A stretch of 64,000 bases of DNA from Hanamia caeni (GCF_003721595.1 NZ_RJJR01000008.1:62001-126000), one strand, 5' to 3'; counted from the first letter of the stretch, positions 43,274-52,148 are shown. Notes: generated by a model from the letters alone, not told the origin. Numbers and translations: made by a program.

Positions 43274-43642
43274 AAACCGAAGCTCCTGTATTAGTTTTTC
43301 CTGGCCGGATTGCTTCGTGAAAATAGTAACCCGAAATGAGCCGCTACTTGTAATGAGCGTGCCAATGCAAAATTCAGAATCTTCTTTTTGGCTTTGATGA
43401 ATTACCTTGAAATCTTTTACCTGGTTTTCACTAAAGAAATCGCGTAGTAGAATTGACGCCTGCGACTTATTATAAGAAGCACTTTTTTGAGGAAGAGTAA
43501 TTTCTACTGTTTTATCAAAATATTTTGAAAGTTCATAGGCGTTCCCTGACTTAAACGCACTTATAATTTCAGAAAGCGAAACTAAAGTGAACGAAGATAA
43601 TGCCACAAGGATGACCGTCAAGTGTAAAATTTTTTTCATCAT
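43265..43642 (-). CDS. DUF4783 domain-containing exported protein
   Basis: A ~125-residue small secreted protein. The start at 43642 (or the next codon, also ATG) gives a signal peptide MMKKILHLTVILVALSSF; the longer frame to 43744 would overlap the gpmI promoter. The mature part resembles an NTF2-like fold: EIISAFKSGNAYELSKYFDK, then VEITLPQKSASYNKSQA, and LRDFFSENQVKDFKVIHQ. This Bacteroidota-specific family has no known role; NTF2-like folds often bind small hydrophobic ligands. The gene is divergent from gpmI. Confidence 0.8.
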   Translation of the reverse strand: MMKKILHLTVILVALSSFTLVSLSEIISAFKSGNAYELSKYFDKTVEITLPQKSASYNKSQASILLRDFFSENQVKDFKVIHQSQKEDSEFCIGTLITSSGSFRVTIFTKQSGQEKLIQELRFQK

Positions 43643-43697
43643 GTAAATTTTGATCCATTTGACTATAAATCTTATTAAAGGTAAAAATATAACAGGA

Positions 43698-43730
43698 TTT
43701 GGGATTTTTTTAATTATATAAGTAGCTTTG
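43698..43730 (+). promoter_or_regulatory. Putative promoter of gpmI
   Basis: TTTG (43698-43701), 21 bp, TAGCTTTG (43723-43730): both boxes exact. The -7 box ends 4 nt before the gpmI ATG, so the mRNA should be leaderless. The best example in the window. Confidence 0.65.
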
Positions 43731-43734
43731 AACG

Positions 43735-45258
43735 ATGGAAACAAAAAAAGTAATACTCGTTATAATGGACGGGTGGGGCCTTGGACAAAAAAAAGAAAGT
43801 GATGCGATTCAAAATGCCAAAACACCTTTTGTTAGTTCTCTTTATGAAAAATATCCTCATTCTACGCTGGTGACGTGTGGAAGGGCCGTTGGGTTGCCTG
43901 AAGGACAAATGGGCAATAGTGAAGTAGGACATCTTAACCTGGGAGCGGGCCGCATCGTTTACCAGGAATTGGAACGAATAAATGTGGCAATTGAAAATGG
44001 CGAATTTGAAAAAAATGCAGCATTAATGCATAGCTTAAATTATGCCAAACAAAATAAAAAGCCGCTGCATTTGATGGGCCTCGTAAGCAATGGAGGTGTT
44101 CATTCTCATATTAATCACCTCAAGGCAATTACTACCATTTGTAAAAAACATGAAATAGAAAATGTATTTATTCATGCTTTTACTGATGGACGTGATACGG
44201 ATCCCAAAAGCGGCATTAATTTTTTAGAGGATCTGCAACAGCATCTTGATAAAACCACCGGAAAAATAGCTACCATCATAGGCAGATATTATGCCATGGA
44301 CCGCGACAAAAGATGGGAACGTATTAAAATAGCATATGATGCAATAGTGAACCGCACGGGTGAAGTAACCACTAATATTTTTTCAGCTATTACCACCTCT
44401 TATCAAAATGACGTTACAGACGAATTTTTGAAACCGATTATCAATGCTGAAACGCCCGATTCCGGAATTATGAATGGCGACGCAGTAATCTGCTTTAATT
44501 TTCGTACAGATCGCTGCCGCGAAATCACCGAAGCGCTCACCCAAAAAGACTTTCCGGAGCAAGGTATGAAAGCCTTGAATCTTGATTATACTACCATGAC
44601 CTTATATGATCATACTTTTAAAAACATAAATATTATTTTTCAAAAAGATGATTTGACCAATACGCTGGGGGAAGTATTGGCCGATAACCACAAGAAGCAA
44701 ATTCGTATCTCGGAAACCGAAAAATACCCACATGTAACTTTTTTCTTCAGCGGTGGCCGGGAAGTGCCTTTCGAAGGAGAAACCAGGATAATGATCCCCT
44801 CACCCAAAGTTGCCACCTATGATTTGCAGCCGGAGATGAGCGCATACCAGGTAATTGAGGCATTACTTCCGGAAATAAAAAAACAATCTGCCGATTTTAT
44901 TTGTTTGAACTTCGCCAATGCAGATATGGTAGGGCATACAGGAGTTTGGGAGGCTGTAATTAAAGCAGTTGAAACCGTTGACACTTGCGTAAAAGAGATT
45001 GTAACCACCGGGCTCGAAAACGGATATACGATTTTTCTAACTGCAGACCATGGTAACGCAGATTATATAATTAATGAAGATGGAACGCCCAACACTGCGC
45101 ATACCAAAAACCTGGTTCCTTTCTTTATAATAGATAGAGAATGGCACGGCAAAATTAACCCGGGAAAACTTGGAGATATCGCGCCTACTATTCTGACAAT
45201 GATGAAGTTGCCAATTCCGGAACAAATGACTGGCAAGGTATTAATTGATGAAAATTGA
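43735..45258 (+). CDS. gpmI: 2,3-bisphosphoglycerate-independent phosphoglycerate mutase
   Basis: A 507-residue Mn-dependent glycolytic enzyme interconverting 3- and 2-phosphoglycerate. It has the alkaline-phosphatase fold with the inserted transferase domain. Asp12 (MDGWG) and the phosphorylated Ser62 (QMGNSEVGH) are present, with FTDGRDTDP and the C-terminal metal cluster NFANADMVGHTG and TADHGNAD. Length is typical. A near-perfect promoter ends 4 nt before its ATG. The downstream 163 bp show no clear terminator, only A/T-rich sequence with two ACGCGT palindromes. Confidence 0.97.
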   Translation: METKKVILVIMDGWGLGQKKESDAIQNAKTPFVSSLYEKYPHSTLVTCGRAVGLPEGQMGNSEVGHLNLGAGRIVYQELERINVAIENGEFEKNAALMHSLNYAKQNKKPLHLMGLVSNGGVHSHINHLKAITTICKKHEIENVFIHAFTDGRDTDPKSGINFLEDLQQHLDKTTGKIATIIGRYYAMDRDKRWERIKIAYDAIVNRTGEVTTNIFSAITTSYQNDVTDEFLKPIINAETPDSGIMNGDAVICFNFRTDRCREITEALTQKDFPEQGMKALNLDYTTMTLYDHTFKNINIIFQKDDLTNTLGEVLADNHKKQIRISETEKYPHVTFFFSGGREVPFEGETRIMIPSPKVATYDLQPEMSAYQVIEALLPEIKKQSADFICLNFANADMVGHTGVWEAVIKAVETVDTCVKEIVTTGLENGYTIFLTADHGNADYIINEDGTPNTAHTKNLVPFFIIDREWHGKINPGKLGDIAPTILTMMKLPIPEQMTGKVLIDEN

Positions 45259-45421
45259 TTATACGCGTGTTTTTAGTTTCGAATACCCGTGAGAAATTAA
45301 AAAAATAATCCAGAACGCGTTTAAAATTAAAATTTTTCAATTTTTTGGTGAACAAGCGTATATTCGTGCAGCGTTTTAAGTAAAAAATTGTCCTATCTTA
45401 GTAGGGTTAAACAAGCAAACT

Positions 45422-45994
45422 ATGACCGACGAGTTGATGCTTCAAGGCTGCCTTGATAACCTCTCAACTGCGCAAGAAGCGTTGTACAACCGTTTCGGGC
45501 CGCGCATGCTTGGTGTTTGCTATCGTTATGCCCGCAACAGGGAAGATGCGGAAGATATGCTCCAGGAAGGTTTTATAAAGGTATATTCCCAGATTCGTCA
45601 ATATAAAGGTTCGGGAGCATTAGAGGGATGGATAAGAAAAATCGTGGTGCACACCTGTATTAATATTTTAAAGAAAAATAAAAAGTTCTCTGATAGTGTT
45701 GATTTGATACATGCCTCAAGTATCCATATCAGCGAAAATACTATACCGTCCCTGCTGCAGGCTAAACAAGTGGTGGAATGTATAAGATTATTGCCAATTG
45801 GTTACCGGACTGTTCTTAACCTGTATGCAATTGAAGGCTTTACACACAAAGAAATTGCTACAATTTTAGAAATTGAAGAAAGCACAAGCAGATCACAATA
45901 TACAAGGGCACGGGCGCTGTTGGAAGAAATTCTGATTAAGAAAAAAATATTGCAGAAACCCAGGGAAAATGTGAAGATGGCCTCGGTGAAATAA
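45422..45994 (+). CDS. ECF-type RNA polymerase sigma factor
   Basis: A 190-residue sigma-70 family factor with region 2 (about 10-80: YNRFGPRMLGVCYRYARNREDAEDMLQEGFIKVY) and region 4 (about 118-170: LPIGYRTVLNLYAIEGFTHKEIA, the helix-turn-helix). Region 1 and 3 are absent, as in ECF factors. The gene 56 bp downstream encodes a membrane protein with a cytoplasmic N-terminus that probably acts as its anti-sigma or regulator. A TATCTTAG at 45394-45401 may be its -7 box. The target genes are unknown. Confidence 0.93.
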   Translation: MTDELMLQGCLDNLSTAQEALYNRFGPRMLGVCYRYARNREDAEDMLQEGFIKVYSQIRQYKGSGALEGWIRKIVVHTCINILKKNKKFSDSVDLIHASSIHISENTIPSLLQAKQVVECIRLLPIGYRTVLNLYAIEGFTHKEIATILEIEESTSRSQYTRARALLEEILIKKKILQKPRENVKMASVK

Positions 45995-46037
45995 AACTAC
46001 CTGTTTAAAATATTTAAATCTTTGTCGGTCTAAATGA

Positions 46038-46045
46038 AACGTTTG
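46038..46045 (+). promoter_or_regulatory. Possible -7 box 4 nt before the 46050 gene
   Basis: AACGTTTG (one mismatch to TAnnTTTG) then CATA then ATG. Confidence 0.3.
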
Positions 46046-46049
46046 CATA

Positions 46050-47573
46050 ATGGAAAGAAGATTTGATATGAGCGATTTTGAGCAATCTTTAAAAGATCAT
46101 GCCGATCAATTTAGGATGGTGCCCTCCAAACGTGTATGGAACGGCATTTACAATAATTTACATCCGGGGAGTAAGTGGCCTTCAATAACCATTGCGATAC
46201 TTTTTTTATTTACACTTATTACCATCAGCAAACTAAATAATTCCCCTACCCAATTTAGAAACGTAGAGGATAATCCAGCAAACAGCGACGCTAAAAATAT
46301 TATAATTGCCCAAGCTGATAAACCCCAACAGCCAACCATTTCACAGAAGGCCATTACCGGAAGCCAGATTTCAGAAAACAGTGAAAATATAAGTGCGGAC
46401 CTTGCAGAGAAAACGGGCAAACCAGAACATAAAATGGCTGTAGTTATGCCTTCTTTGGTAGAAAGTTTGGCTATAGAAAAGATAGTTGAGAAAAATACCG
46501 GTGGACAATCTCCAGTGGGTATTGTAAATGCCACCGTCAAAGAAAATCAGGCTGTATCAAAAGAAAACATCGAAAATACTGAAGCTGTCGCAAGCTTATC
46601 AGTCGCATCGGAGGAGGCAATTCCTGGTGAGGCTTTAAGTCAGTCTGACGAGCTTCGAAATTCTTTATACACACAATATATTAAGAATAACGATTTCATC
46701 GAAAATGGTTTTCTGTTGCCGGATTTCAGTGACGAAGCAATTACTATTCCTGGTGATATCTTACAGTCATTAATTTTGAACAATAAAACACACGGCATTC
46801 CGGCTGAAAATAATTTCGCCACAAACAAAGCAATCAACCCACTTAAAAAAGGCCGTAAGAATAATAAGCCTGAATGGACTTTTTACATCACACCAACTAT
46901 AAGCACCGCTTCTTTTGGTAACAAATCTGTTGATCCTTCAGTTACTAATTCCTCACAGGTCACATTATCGAACAGGGGCGCTTTTAAATTGTTGCGAAAT
47001 TCGCGGTTTGGAATAGAAACCGGAACAGAAATGACTGTGAAAATTGACAAAAATTTGAAATTCGTTACGGGTTTTAACCTTGGCTATTCGGGATACAAAA
47101 TTTTGTCAAATTTGGTGCATCCCACATTTACTACATTAATGCTCCGTGACAACAACGGCGGCACTTATTCTAAAAACTTTTTAACTCATTATGGAAACGG
47201 CCAAAGTCCCGGCCATGTAACGCTTAACAATTATAAAATACAGGCATCCATCCCATTGGGCGTTCAATTTAATGTTTGGGGAAATGAAAAAATCAAAATT
47301 GACTTAACTTCATTATTAGAGCCTTCAGTCGTGATAAAAGACGACGCCTACCTGGTTTCTTCGGATGGCAGATATTATGTAAACGACCCATCTTTGGTAA
47401 GAAAAACCAATCTTGATGGCCATTTTGGCTCCTATATTACTTTTATAGGCAAGAAAGTAAAATGGCACCTTGGCCCTGATTTCAGATACCAGCTTTTCTC
47501 CTCTTATAAAAATATTTATCCAGCTAAGGAACATTTGATTGATTATGGCATAAGAATTGGATTATCAAGGTAA
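46050..47573 (+). CDS. Putative membrane-spanning anti-sigma/barrel-like protein
   Basis: A 507-residue protein of unusual layout. Residues 1-42 are a charged cytoplasmic segment (MSDFEQSLKDHADQFRMVPS, then RVWNGIYNNLHPG) of the kind that follows ECF sigma genes in Chitinophagaceae. A single membrane helix spans ~43-60. A long low-complexity Asn/Glu/Ser linker follows (about 65-260). The last ~230 residues are beta-rich and resemble an outer-membrane barrel (RFGIETGTEMTVKI, LKFVTGFNLGYSGYK). It could connect the inner and outer membranes and control the sigma factor upstream. This role is inferred from position only. Confidence 0.65.
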   Translation: MERRFDMSDFEQSLKDHADQFRMVPSKRVWNGIYNNLHPGSKWPSITIAILFLFTLITISKLNNSPTQFRNVEDNPANSDAKNIIIAQADKPQQPTISQKAITGSQISENSENISADLAEKTGKPEHKMAVVMPSLVESLAIEKIVEKNTGGQSPVGIVNATVKENQAVSKENIENTEAVASLSVASEEAIPGEALSQSDELRNSLYTQYIKNNDFIENGFLLPDFSDEAITIPGDILQSLILNNKTHGIPAENNFATNKAINPLKKGRKNNKPEWTFYITPTISTASFGNKSVDPSVTNSSQVTLSNRGAFKLLRNSRFGIETGTEMTVKIDKNLKFVTGFNLGYSGYKILSNLVHPTFTTLMLRDNNGGTYSKNFLTHYGNGQSPGHVTLNNYKIQASIPLGVQFNVWGNEKIKIDLTSLLEPSVVIKDDAYLVSSDGRYYVNDPSLVRKTNLDGHFGSYITFIGKKVKWHLGPDFRYQLFSSYKNIYPAKEHLIDYGIRIGLSR

Positions 47574-47582
47574 AATTGAAAT

Positions 47583-47610
47583 AATTAAGCGCTTTTTAAG
47601 CTTAATTTTT
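47583..47610 (+). terminator. Terminator of the sigma/membrane-protein operon
   Basis: AATTAAGC (47583-47590) pairs with GCTTAATT (47600-47607), followed by TTT. A second, stronger hairpin lies 17 bp on. Confidence 0.65.
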
Positions 47611-47626
47611 AACTGATTTTTTTTAG

Positions 47627-47658
47627 AGCCGTTGCTTCGTACCCTGCAACGGCTTTTT
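47627..47658 (+). terminator. Second, strong terminator
   Basis: AGCCGTTGC (47627-47635) pairs perfectly with GCAACGGCT (47646-47654), then TTTT. It occupies the upstream extension of the next frame, supporting its start at 47677. Confidence 0.85.
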
Positions 47659-47673
47659 AAATTTGTAATTTTG
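47658..47673 (+). promoter_or_regulatory. Tandem TAnnTTTG boxes before the 47677 gene
   Basis: TAAATTTG (47658-47665) and TAATTTTG (47666-47673) directly follow one another; the second ends 3 nt before the ATG. The -33 region falls inside the terminator stem. Confidence 0.4.
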
Positions 47674-47676
47674 CAG

Positions 47677-48273
47677 ATGCAAAAAACATTTTTATTTTTT
47701 CTGCTTACCTTTTATTTTTGTTTTAGCGCTTGTAATACCGGAAATAAACCTGGCCCAACACAGCCAACAGCCTCTACGGACACAGTAAATATTTTTCCCG
47801 TCACCAGCTTTTTAAAAGCCCAGTTAAAGGAATTAGATACATTACCCGTAACTCCCTTGCTGATTGTGATATCGAAAGGAAAAACAGATTCATCCTGGCT
47901 TAAAAGAGAAGATATCAGAAAACAAGCAACTCCATTTTTGTCACCTGAGATTGATTCAGCAAGCTTACATTCCTTTTTCACTGAAAAATCATTCCTGGAT
48001 CAAACTATCAATTCTTATACTTTTTCATACGATGCAAAACCATCGTTACCCGACTCAATTCAACTAATTCACTGGGATGTGTATATGAATCCACAAACCC
48101 ATCTTATAGAAAGGATTTATTTGGTCAAAGAAAAAGATTTAGCAGGCAATAATATTACCACCCAATTAACCTGGGTAGTCAATAAGTATTTTAATATAAG
48201 AGATATAACACAGTCAGCAGGAAAGGAAACACAGGTGAGTGAGAAGAAAATGATTTGGAACTTTGAGGAGTAA
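47677..48273 (+). CDS. Hypothetical lipoprotein
   Basis: A 198-residue protein. MQKTFLFFLLTFYFCFSAC is a lipoprotein signal; a Pro/Thr-rich linker follows (NKPGPTQPTAST). The mature part contains LLIVISKGKTDSSWLKREDI, an FFTEKSFLDQTI helix and IQLIHWDVYMNPQTHLIERIYLVKE. I do not recognise a named family, but the gene looks like a small conserved envelope protein of Chitinophagaceae. It precedes uvrC by 27 bp and may be co-transcribed with it. Confidence 0.7.
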   Translation: MQKTFLFFLLTFYFCFSACNTGNKPGPTQPTASTDTVNIFPVTSFLKAQLKELDTLPVTPLLIVISKGKTDSSWLKREDIRKQATPFLSPEIDSASLHSFFTEKSFLDQTINSYTFSYDAKPSLPDSIQLIHWDVYMNPQTHLIERIYLVKEKDLAGNNITTQLTWVVNKYFNIRDITQSAGKETQVSEKKMIWNFEE

Positions 48274-48300
48274 TCAAATCACATGAAATGAAATTAAAAT

Positions 48301-50136
48301 ATGACTGCAGAAATTTTTCAAACAATAATTAAAACACTACCGAATAACCCGGGCATTTATAAATACTTTGACGAGGCAAATGAGCTTATTTATGTAGGAA
48401 AAGCAAAAAACATAAGAAAAAGAGTAAGTTCTTATTTCACCAAAACATTCACCGGCTATAAAACCCATGAACTCGTAAGGCGAATTGGCCATATTGAGTT
48501 CACTATTGTCGACAGCGAACAGGATGCTTTTCTCCTTGAAAATTCATTAATAAAGCAATTTCAGCCAAAGTTCAATATCAACCTGAAAGATGATAAAAGC
48601 TATCCGTATATCGTGATTAAAAATGAACCCTTTCCACGAATTTTTTTAACGCGCAATAAGATTAATGACGGCTCTCAATATCTTGGTCCGTTCACCTCGG
48701 TAGGAAGAGTGCGCGAATTATTGAGTTTTATAAAAGAATTTATCCCGCTTCGCACCTGCAAGCTCAATCTTACTGAAAGTAATATTCTCAGGCAAAAATT
48801 TAAAGTCTGTCTTGAATACCATCTTGGAAATTGCAAAGGCCCCTGCGAAGGGCTGCAATCAAAAGAAGATTATGAAGAAGGTTTGCAACAGGTAAAACAA
48901 ATCATCAAAGGCAATTTGGCTCCGGTAATACAGCGCTACAGGGAAGAAATGAATTATTATTCAGAACAATTGCAATTTGAAAAAGCCGCTGTAATAAAAA
49001 AGAAAATTGAAGGCCTCGAAAATTACCAGGCCAGGTCTGTAGTGGTAAGTAAATCAATTTCAAATGTGGATGTATTTTCCATATTGAGAGAAAAAAACAC
49101 GGCTTATATCAACTACCTGATGGTGCAAAACGGAACGATAATCCAAACGCACACTATTACACTGGAGCCCAAACTGGACGAAACAGATGAAGAAATTTTA
49201 AGCCTTGCCATTACCGACCTCCGGCAAAAATTTAGTAGCGAGGCCACGGAAATTGTAATTCCTTTTGAAATTGATTTTACGGGTGAAGGAATTTCCGTAA
49301 CGGTGCCTAAAGCAGGAGATAAGAAAAAACTGCTTGATCTTTCAGAAAAGAATGTCAACTATTTTATGGCCGAGATGAAGCGAAAGAAAATGCTTCGTCT
49401 TGAAGGTAAAACCGGTGAAGAAAAGACGCAAGTTTTAAACCAGTTAAAAAACGACCTGCATCTTCCGGCCTTTCCCGCTCAAATTGAGTGTTTTGATAAT
49501 TCAAACTTTCAGGGTAGTTTCCCCGTTGCAGCAATGGTTTTTTTCAGAAACGGCCTGCCCGATAAAAATGAATACCGGCGGTTCAATATTAAAACTGTAA
49601 CAGGTATAAATGATTTTGCCAGCATGAAAGAAGTGGTTACAAGAAGATATAAAAGATTGCTCAGGGACGATCTCCCCTTGCCGCAACTAATCATTATTGA
49701 TGGCGGAAAAGGGCAGCTTAACGCCGCTGTAGAGGGTTTGCACGAAATTGGAATGACAGGCAAAACAACTGTAGTAGGACTTGCGAAAAATGAAGAAGAG
49801 ATTTTTTTTCCGGGCGATACAGAATCCATTAAACTGCCCTGGGATAGCGAAAGCCTTAAGCTAATCAGAAGAATTCGCGATGAGGTGCATCGATTCGGCA
49901 TCACGTTTCACCGGAATCAGCGAAGCCGCGGCACCTTTGTGAATGAATTGGAAATGATAAAAGGAATTGGGAAAAATACCGCTGACAATCTTTTGAAAAG
50001 ATTTAAATCCGTAAAAAAAATAAAAGATCTTTCGCAAAATGACCTTGAAGAAGCCATCGGTAAGCCGAGGGCTCAAATCGTTTATCAATATTTTCATCCG
50101 GATGAAGAGAATGAAAGCGGAGAACCAAATGTTTAA
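48301..50136 (+). CDS. uvrC: Excinuclease ABC subunit C
   Basis: A 611-residue nucleotide-excision-repair endonuclease that cuts on both sides of a lesion after UvrA/UvrB loading. Domains in order: GIY-YIG nuclease (about 12-95: NNPGIYKYF, then LIYVGKAKN), a Cys-rich stretch (CLEYHLGNCKGPC, ~180-195) that can hold a metal cluster, the UVR motif (FEKAAVIKKKIEGLENY, ~222-240), the RNase-H-like second nuclease (ECFDNSNFQGS), and C-terminal helix-hairpin-helix motifs (ELEMIKGIGKNTADNLLKRF). Length is normal. A terminator follows the stop. Confidence 0.97.
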   Translation: MTAEIFQTIIKTLPNNPGIYKYFDEANELIYVGKAKNIRKRVSSYFTKTFTGYKTHELVRRIGHIEFTIVDSEQDAFLLENSLIKQFQPKFNINLKDDKSYPYIVIKNEPFPRIFLTRNKINDGSQYLGPFTSVGRVRELLSFIKEFIPLRTCKLNLTESNILRQKFKVCLEYHLGNCKGPCEGLQSKEDYEEGLQQVKQIIKGNLAPVIQRYREEMNYYSEQLQFEKAAVIKKKIEGLENYQARSVVVSKSISNVDVFSILREKNTAYINYLMVQNGTIIQTHTITLEPKLDETDEEILSLAITDLRQKFSSEATEIVIPFEIDFTGEGISVTVPKAGDKKKLLDLSEKNVNYFMAEMKRKKMLRLEGKTGEEKTQVLNQLKNDLHLPAFPAQIECFDNSNFQGSFPVAAMVFFRNGLPDKNEYRRFNIKTVTGINDFASMKEVVTRRYKRLLRDDLPLPQLIIIDGGKGQLNAAVEGLHEIGMTGKTTVVGLAKNEEEIFFPGDTESIKLPWDSESLKLIRRIRDEVHRFGITFHRNQRSRGTFVNELEMIKGIGKNTADNLLKRFKSVKKIKDLSQNDLEEAIGKPRAQIVYQYFHPDEENESGEPNV

Positions 50137-50137
50137 A

Positions 50138-50162
50138 AAATCCCGGCCAAAACCGGGATTTT
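50138..50162. terminator. Bidirectional terminator between uvrC and the barrel gene
   Basis: AAATCCCGG (50138-50146) pairs with CCGGGATTT (50153-50161) around CCAAAA. A-rich on the left, T-rich on the right, so it can serve both convergent genes. Confidence 0.8.
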
Positions 50163-50173
50163 AAATTCAATTT

Positions 50174-50839
50174 CTAAAGACTAATCCCGATACCTACTTT
50201 AATGGCGCGGTTAAAAGCATTAACGCTTTGATGGGCATCTACCTTGGATAAACCATAGTCATACGATGCACTTAGGCTTAAGCCGTTGGCGAACTGATAT
50301 CCAATGCCACCGGTCAATCCCACGTCCCAACGATTAAAAGCTGAAGTGACGTCCATCGTTTTATTTAAGAGGTTAACACCCAACAGGCCCGCAGAAGTTT
50401 TCAGGTTTGACTGGGCAAGATAAGAGATTTGCGGCCCTGCAAAAATTTGAAACCCGCCAAAATTCCCTTTTAATAATATTGGCGCATCCACATATTGTGA
50501 CTGCAAAATGGCCTTTGCATTCGCTCCCAAAAAATCCATTCCTTTTAAGCCAATCGCCCCATTTAGCTGGTATCCTTTTAAAGAATAATAAATTCCGGGC
50601 TCAAAGGAAAGATTGGAACTCATAGGAATATTTACGAAGCCGCCGGCAAAAAATCCTGACTGATCTTTTGTGGTTACTTTACCATTGGTGAAATCGAGAA
50701 TGTTGTTGAAATTTTTTACAGCATCGCCGCGCATGCCTGACGATAAAAAACCAGCTTTAACCCCAAAAGCAGGGGTAGTTTGTGCAAAACTGAAAGCTGA
50801 AATAAATAAAGCGCTGATAAGTAAAATTGTATTTTTCAT
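50174..50839 (-). CDS. Outer-membrane beta-barrel protein (porin/PorT-like family)
   Basis: A 221-residue exported protein: the signal MKNTILLISALFISAFSFAQ is followed by GVKAGFLSSGM, the usual first strand of small eight-stranded barrels of Bacteroidota. Later strands include NLSFEPGIYYSLKGYQL, FQIFAGPQISYLAQS and WDVGLTGGIGYQFANGLSLSASYDYGL. It ends in VGIGISL. Such proteins are annotated as PorT-family or generic porin; no substrate or role can be given. No clear promoter; the upstream 193 bp contain a copy of the intergenic repeat. Confidence 0.82.
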   Translation of the reverse strand: MKNTILLISALFISAFSFAQTTPAFGVKAGFLSSGMRGDAVKNFNNILDFTNGKVTTKDQSGFFAGGFVNIPMSSNLSFEPGIYYSLKGYQLNGAIGLKGMDFLGANAKAILQSQYVDAPILLKGNFGGFQIFAGPQISYLAQSNLKTSAGLLGVNLLNKTMDVTSAFNRWDVGLTGGIGYQFANGLSLSASYDYGLSKVDAHQSVNAFNRAIKVGIGISL

Positions 50840-50948
50840 GATTGTTGCCGGAGCCGGATTTTAAAGCCGTTCACAATCCTGAGAAGAATTTTGACCGGTA
50901 AAGATTAATGGCCTTTCGGTAAGATTTTGTTAAGTAATAGATGATTCA

Positions 50949-50979
50949 GAAATAAAATGCACATATTTATTGGTTTACT
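50949..50979 (-). repeat. 34-bp intergenic repeat, copy 11
   Basis: On the minus strand AGTAAACCAATAAATA (identical to copy 9), then TGTGCATTTTATTTC. Lies between divergent genes, so this copy is not at a stop codon. Confidence 0.65.
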
Positions 50980-51020
50980 GTGCATTAATTTTTTACAAAA
51001 TCATTTTCAAAAACGATTTA

Positions 51021-51028
51021 TAACTTTA
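51021..51028 (+). promoter_or_regulatory. Possible -7 box 4 nt before the transglutaminase-like gene
   Basis: TAACTTTA (last base differs from consensus), GTAA, then ATG. Confidence 0.3.
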
Positions 51029-51032
51029 GTAA

Positions 51033-52148
51033 ATGAAGCCGGTATTTGCCTTTACGATATTATTTCTTTGTGCTCATGTAGCGGCCGCGCAGGATTATTT
51101 TGCAGCACAAAAGAAGTATGTAAATATTCCTGCTTCCCAGGTAAAAACTTCGGATGGGATTGCTGCCTATATCAACGCTCATTATCACACGGATGAAGAT
51201 AAAATCGCCGCAATTTATTCATGGATTACTTCTAATATTAAATACGATGCAGATAGCATTCATTACGTGATTCTTGATGAGGACAATGAACAACGCGTAT
51301 CCTTTGCCCTGCGAAGAAAAAGAGGCGTTTGTGAAAATTTTGCCGCCGTATTTAATGCGGTGGCTGCGAAATGTGGAATCAATTCATTTATGGTAGAAGG
51401 TTTCACCAGGCAAGGCGGATCAATTGATCGCTCAGGCCATGTGTGGTGCATCGCATTTCTAAATGGTGAATGGGGGTTGTATGACCCAACATGGGATGCA
51501 GGCGTGGTGGGCAGTCTCAATCAAAAATCAGAATTTAAATACTTTAATGCCGACCCTGAAATATTTGTACAAAGCCACCTGCCATTTGATCCCATTTACC
51601 AATTATTAAATCATCCGCATACTTATAATGATTTCGAAAAAGGTTTTAGCGCTCAGAATAATAAAGGAAAATTTTTCAATTACAATGATTCTTTATCTCA
51701 AATTAAAAACATGGATCGGCTATCACGCTATGCAAAGGAAGCATCAAGAATAGAAAATGCCGGCTGGCCGCAAGCAAGGATAAACACCAAGCTGAAAAGA
51801 ATCCGTTTCCAGGTAGAAGTTTTAAGCCAGGACGACGACGCGGAATTATACAATTCGGCTGTGTCTGATTACAATGCGGCTATTGGCTATTATAACGATT
51901 TCCTTTCATATAGAAACAATCAGTTCCGGCCATTCAAGTCAAAAGATGAAGTGGAAAAGCTTTTTCAAAATGTATCTTTATCGCTGGGTTTGGCAAATTT
52001 GAAATTAAAAAAGATTGATAGCTCTACTGCTACACTGCAATTAAATACCGGAGCTATCAAAAGCAAATTAAATGAGCTTGAATTGAATCTGAAAAAACAG
52101 CAGGCATTTTATCAAAATCATTTGGCTGAGGTTTTTAATGGAAAATAA
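51033..52148 (+). CDS. Transglutaminase-like domain protein (exported)
   Basis: A 371-residue secreted protein. The signal peptide ends at about AAAQ (residue 20). The transglutaminase core holds Cys100 (KRGVCENFAAVFNAV), His136 (SGHVWCIAF) and Asp151 (LYDPTWDAG), a complete papain-like triad, preceded by IYSWITSNIKYD. The C-terminal ~150 residues are helical, with a coiled-coil look. In bacteria this fold is usually a protease or amidase rather than a cross-linker; the target is unknown. The stop codon lies inside a copy of the intergenic repeat. Confidence 0.88.
   Translation: MKPVFAFTILFLCAHVAAAQDYFAAQKKYVNIPASQVKTSDGIAAYINAHYHTDEDKIAAIYSWITSNIKYDADSIHYVILDEDNEQRVSFALRRKRGVCENFAAVFNAVAAKCGINSFMVEGFTRQGGSIDRSGHVWCIAFLNGEWGLYDPTWDAGVVGSLNQKSEFKYFNADPEIFVQSHLPFDPIYQLLNHPHTYNDFEKGFSAQNNKGKFFNYNDSLSQIKNMDRLSRYAKEASRIENAGWPQARINTKLKRIRFQVEVLSQDDDAELYNSAVSDYNAAIGYYNDFLSYRNNQFRPFKSKDEVEKLFQNVSLSLGLANLKLKKIDSSTATLQLNTGAIKSKLNELELNLKKQQAFYQNHLAEVFNGK

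Noticed and set aside
45263..45319. Two ACGCGT palindromes downstream of gpmI
   Set aside because: 6-bp palindromes in an AT-rich gap; spacing and surroundings differ, so chance is the simplest explanation.
49509..49904. Open frames antisense to uvrC
   Set aside because: Complement of the conserved second nuclease domain of UvrC; no independent evidence.
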